A DNA stretch of 47,573 nt from Betaproteobacteria bacterium (GTDB lineage: Bacteria > Pseudomonadota > Gammaproteobacteria > Burkholderiales > Burkholderiaceae_D). The notes beneath the pieces were generated by a model, which was given only the letters and a program-made list of their open reading frames with translations, did not search any database and was not told the DNA's origin. Location of the stretch: assembly GCA_016868055.1 (NCBI GenBank), contig VGHX01000013.1, positions 1 through 47,573 on the forward strand, written 5' to 3'. Below are positions 46,958 to 47,573 of this stretch, in pieces. Numbering within the stretch: the first letter of the stretch is position 1; each line of letters begins with the position of its first letter. A program made the translations under genes and the position numbers.

Positions 46958-47446
46958 ATGCTGATCCTTCAATGCACAAAAAAACTGCTTGATCGCATCA
47001 AACCCGCGATCGTCTTGCCACATCTGGACACAAGCATTCTCGGTAACTGGCACGCCACAGTCTTGTTTTGGAAACCGCAGCTGGCTCTCTTGGTCAACGA
47101 TCGAACGCTATTGCCCGCACTATTACCGCTAGCTCCAGCGTCAACGCTTGGATTACGGTCTCCCGCTGCTATAAAAAACGTCTTAGTTACGCTGGGAGTG
47201 ACCAACGAATTTATTCACACCGAAATGTCGGGTATGGGCGATGTTTGCTTTGCTAAAACTTCCAATCGCAGCGTTTTAGGTGTGATGAAAGAGTTTGTCT
47301 ACTTGGCTGAAGGCTACCGTGATTACCACAAATTGAACGATCCACTGGCACTGTCCCTGAAATTATCAGAGACGCCCTGCGGCCCGTTATACAAAGGGCC
47401 GGTCTTTCCAAGCAAGGCAGTGCGCGAATTGGCTGATAGCGGTTGA
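46958..47446 (+). CDS. DUF6933-type protein, unknown function
   Basis: A 162-residue cytoplasmic protein: MLILQCTKKLLDRI, LGNWHATVLFWKPQLALLVNDRTLLPALLPL, SNRSVLGVMKEFVYLAEGY and LSLKLSETPCGPL. These match the pattern I know as DUF6933, found across bacteria and often in accessory DNA, with no assigned role. No good ribosome binding site is seen before ATG 46958. It sits between the inverted repeat and a likely insertion sequence. Confidence 0.72.
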   Translation: MLILQCTKKLLDRIKPAIVLPHLDTSILGNWHATVLFWKPQLALLVNDRTLLPALLPLAPASTLGLRSPAAIKNVLVTLGVTNEFIHTEMSGMGDVCFAKTSNRSVLGVMKEFVYLAEGYRDYHKLNDPLALSLKLSETPCGPLYKGPVFPSKAVRELADSG

Positions 47447-47537
47447 GCTGTGTTTAATGGAACTGACCTGCGTTTAAAAACTGATCCAGATTGAGTGAGA
47501 ATAATATTGCTTTTTTATTATTCAAAAGGAGTCAGTG
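47447..47537. mobile_element. Possible insertion-sequence left end
   Basis: Just after the DUF6933 stop there is an imperfect direct repeat (GTTTAATGGAACTGACC, then GTTTAAAAACTGATCC), of the kind seen in multiple terminal repeats of some insertion sequences such as the IS21 group. It leads straight into an ORF with a strong ribosome binding site. The right end is outside the window, so the element is not proven. Confidence 0.4.
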
Positions 47538-47573
47538 ATGCCCAAAGGAGTTCGATTAATGCCCGAGCAGATC
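47538..47573 (+). CDS. Start of a possible transposase ORF (runs off the right edge)
   Basis: ATG 47538 with AAAAGGAG upstream, twelve codons visible (MPKGVRLMPEQI). The opening resembles IS3-type OrfA proteins (MPK..R...EQI), but twelve residues are too few to assign a family, and the flanking repeats hint at a different one. Partial. Confidence 0.4.
   Translation, partial: MPKGVRLMPEQI

Overview
The window is chromosomal DNA of a betaproteobacterium, most likely order Burkholderiales. The block lapB-lapA-ihfB-rpsA-cmk-aroA-tyrA-hisC-pheA-gyrA, with ompA, ubiG, gph and ssrA across a divergent promoter region, and the block maeB/thiL-pgpA-pncC/pyrF are the usual order in that group. No genus can be named from the sequence alone.

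Layout. Positions 1-2320 are decaying accessory DNA: the 5' end of a cytochrome P450 gene, a 36-codon moaC tail, and a DUF4214/RTX-like gene interrupted by two in-frame TAA codons. Positions 2400-4700 hold four small envelope or unknown genes, including a possible heme-less globin/YbjN-like protein. Positions 4815-12520 are a glycolipid cluster. Six tightly coupled minus-strand genes encode a HAD-UbiA fusion, a DprE1-like FAD oxidase, a DprE2-like SDR, an epimerase-like SDR, an FAD amine-oxidase-like protein and a GtrA flippase-like protein. A GT39/ArnT-like GT-C glycosyltransferase converges on them. The first three enzymes match, step for step, the mycobacterial route from PRPP and polyprenyl phosphate to polyprenyl-phosphoryl-D-arabinose; GtrA and the GT-C enzyme would move and use such a lipid-linked pentose. 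This is the most notable system in the window.

Positions 12573-21482 are housekeeping: malic enzyme, thiamine-phosphate kinase, PgpA, PncC, OMP decarboxylase, an EamA transporter, PBP4 and an ornithine-cyclodeaminase-family protein with a 12-bp minisatellite just upstream. Positions 21630-23903 are the groESL operon with a sigma70-type promoter, a CIRCE operator and a terminator. Positions 24080-25249 encode a probable ADP-ribosyltransferase toxin or effector. Then follow enoyl-CoA hydratase, the YlqF GTPase, MltB, a small HTH-like protein, a 105-bp repeat array and cysM. After that comes the long conserved minus-strand run comEA-like to gyrA (30296-42362), covering LPS control, translation and aromatic amino-acid synthesis. 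The genes serC and hldE/hldD, often found in this run in relatives, are absent here.

Positions 42624-45290 carry ompA, ubiG, gph and ssrA (tmRNA, with the unusual tag ANDHSYAVAA). The tmRNA 3' end is repeated exactly 150 bp downstream, the mark of an integrase attachment site. From there to the right edge the DNA is island-like: a nonsense-mutated HTH gene, a CopG/ParE-type toxin-antitoxin pair, a small conserved protein over a perfect 21-bp inverted repeat, a DUF6933 protein, and the start of what looks like an insertion-sequence ORF.
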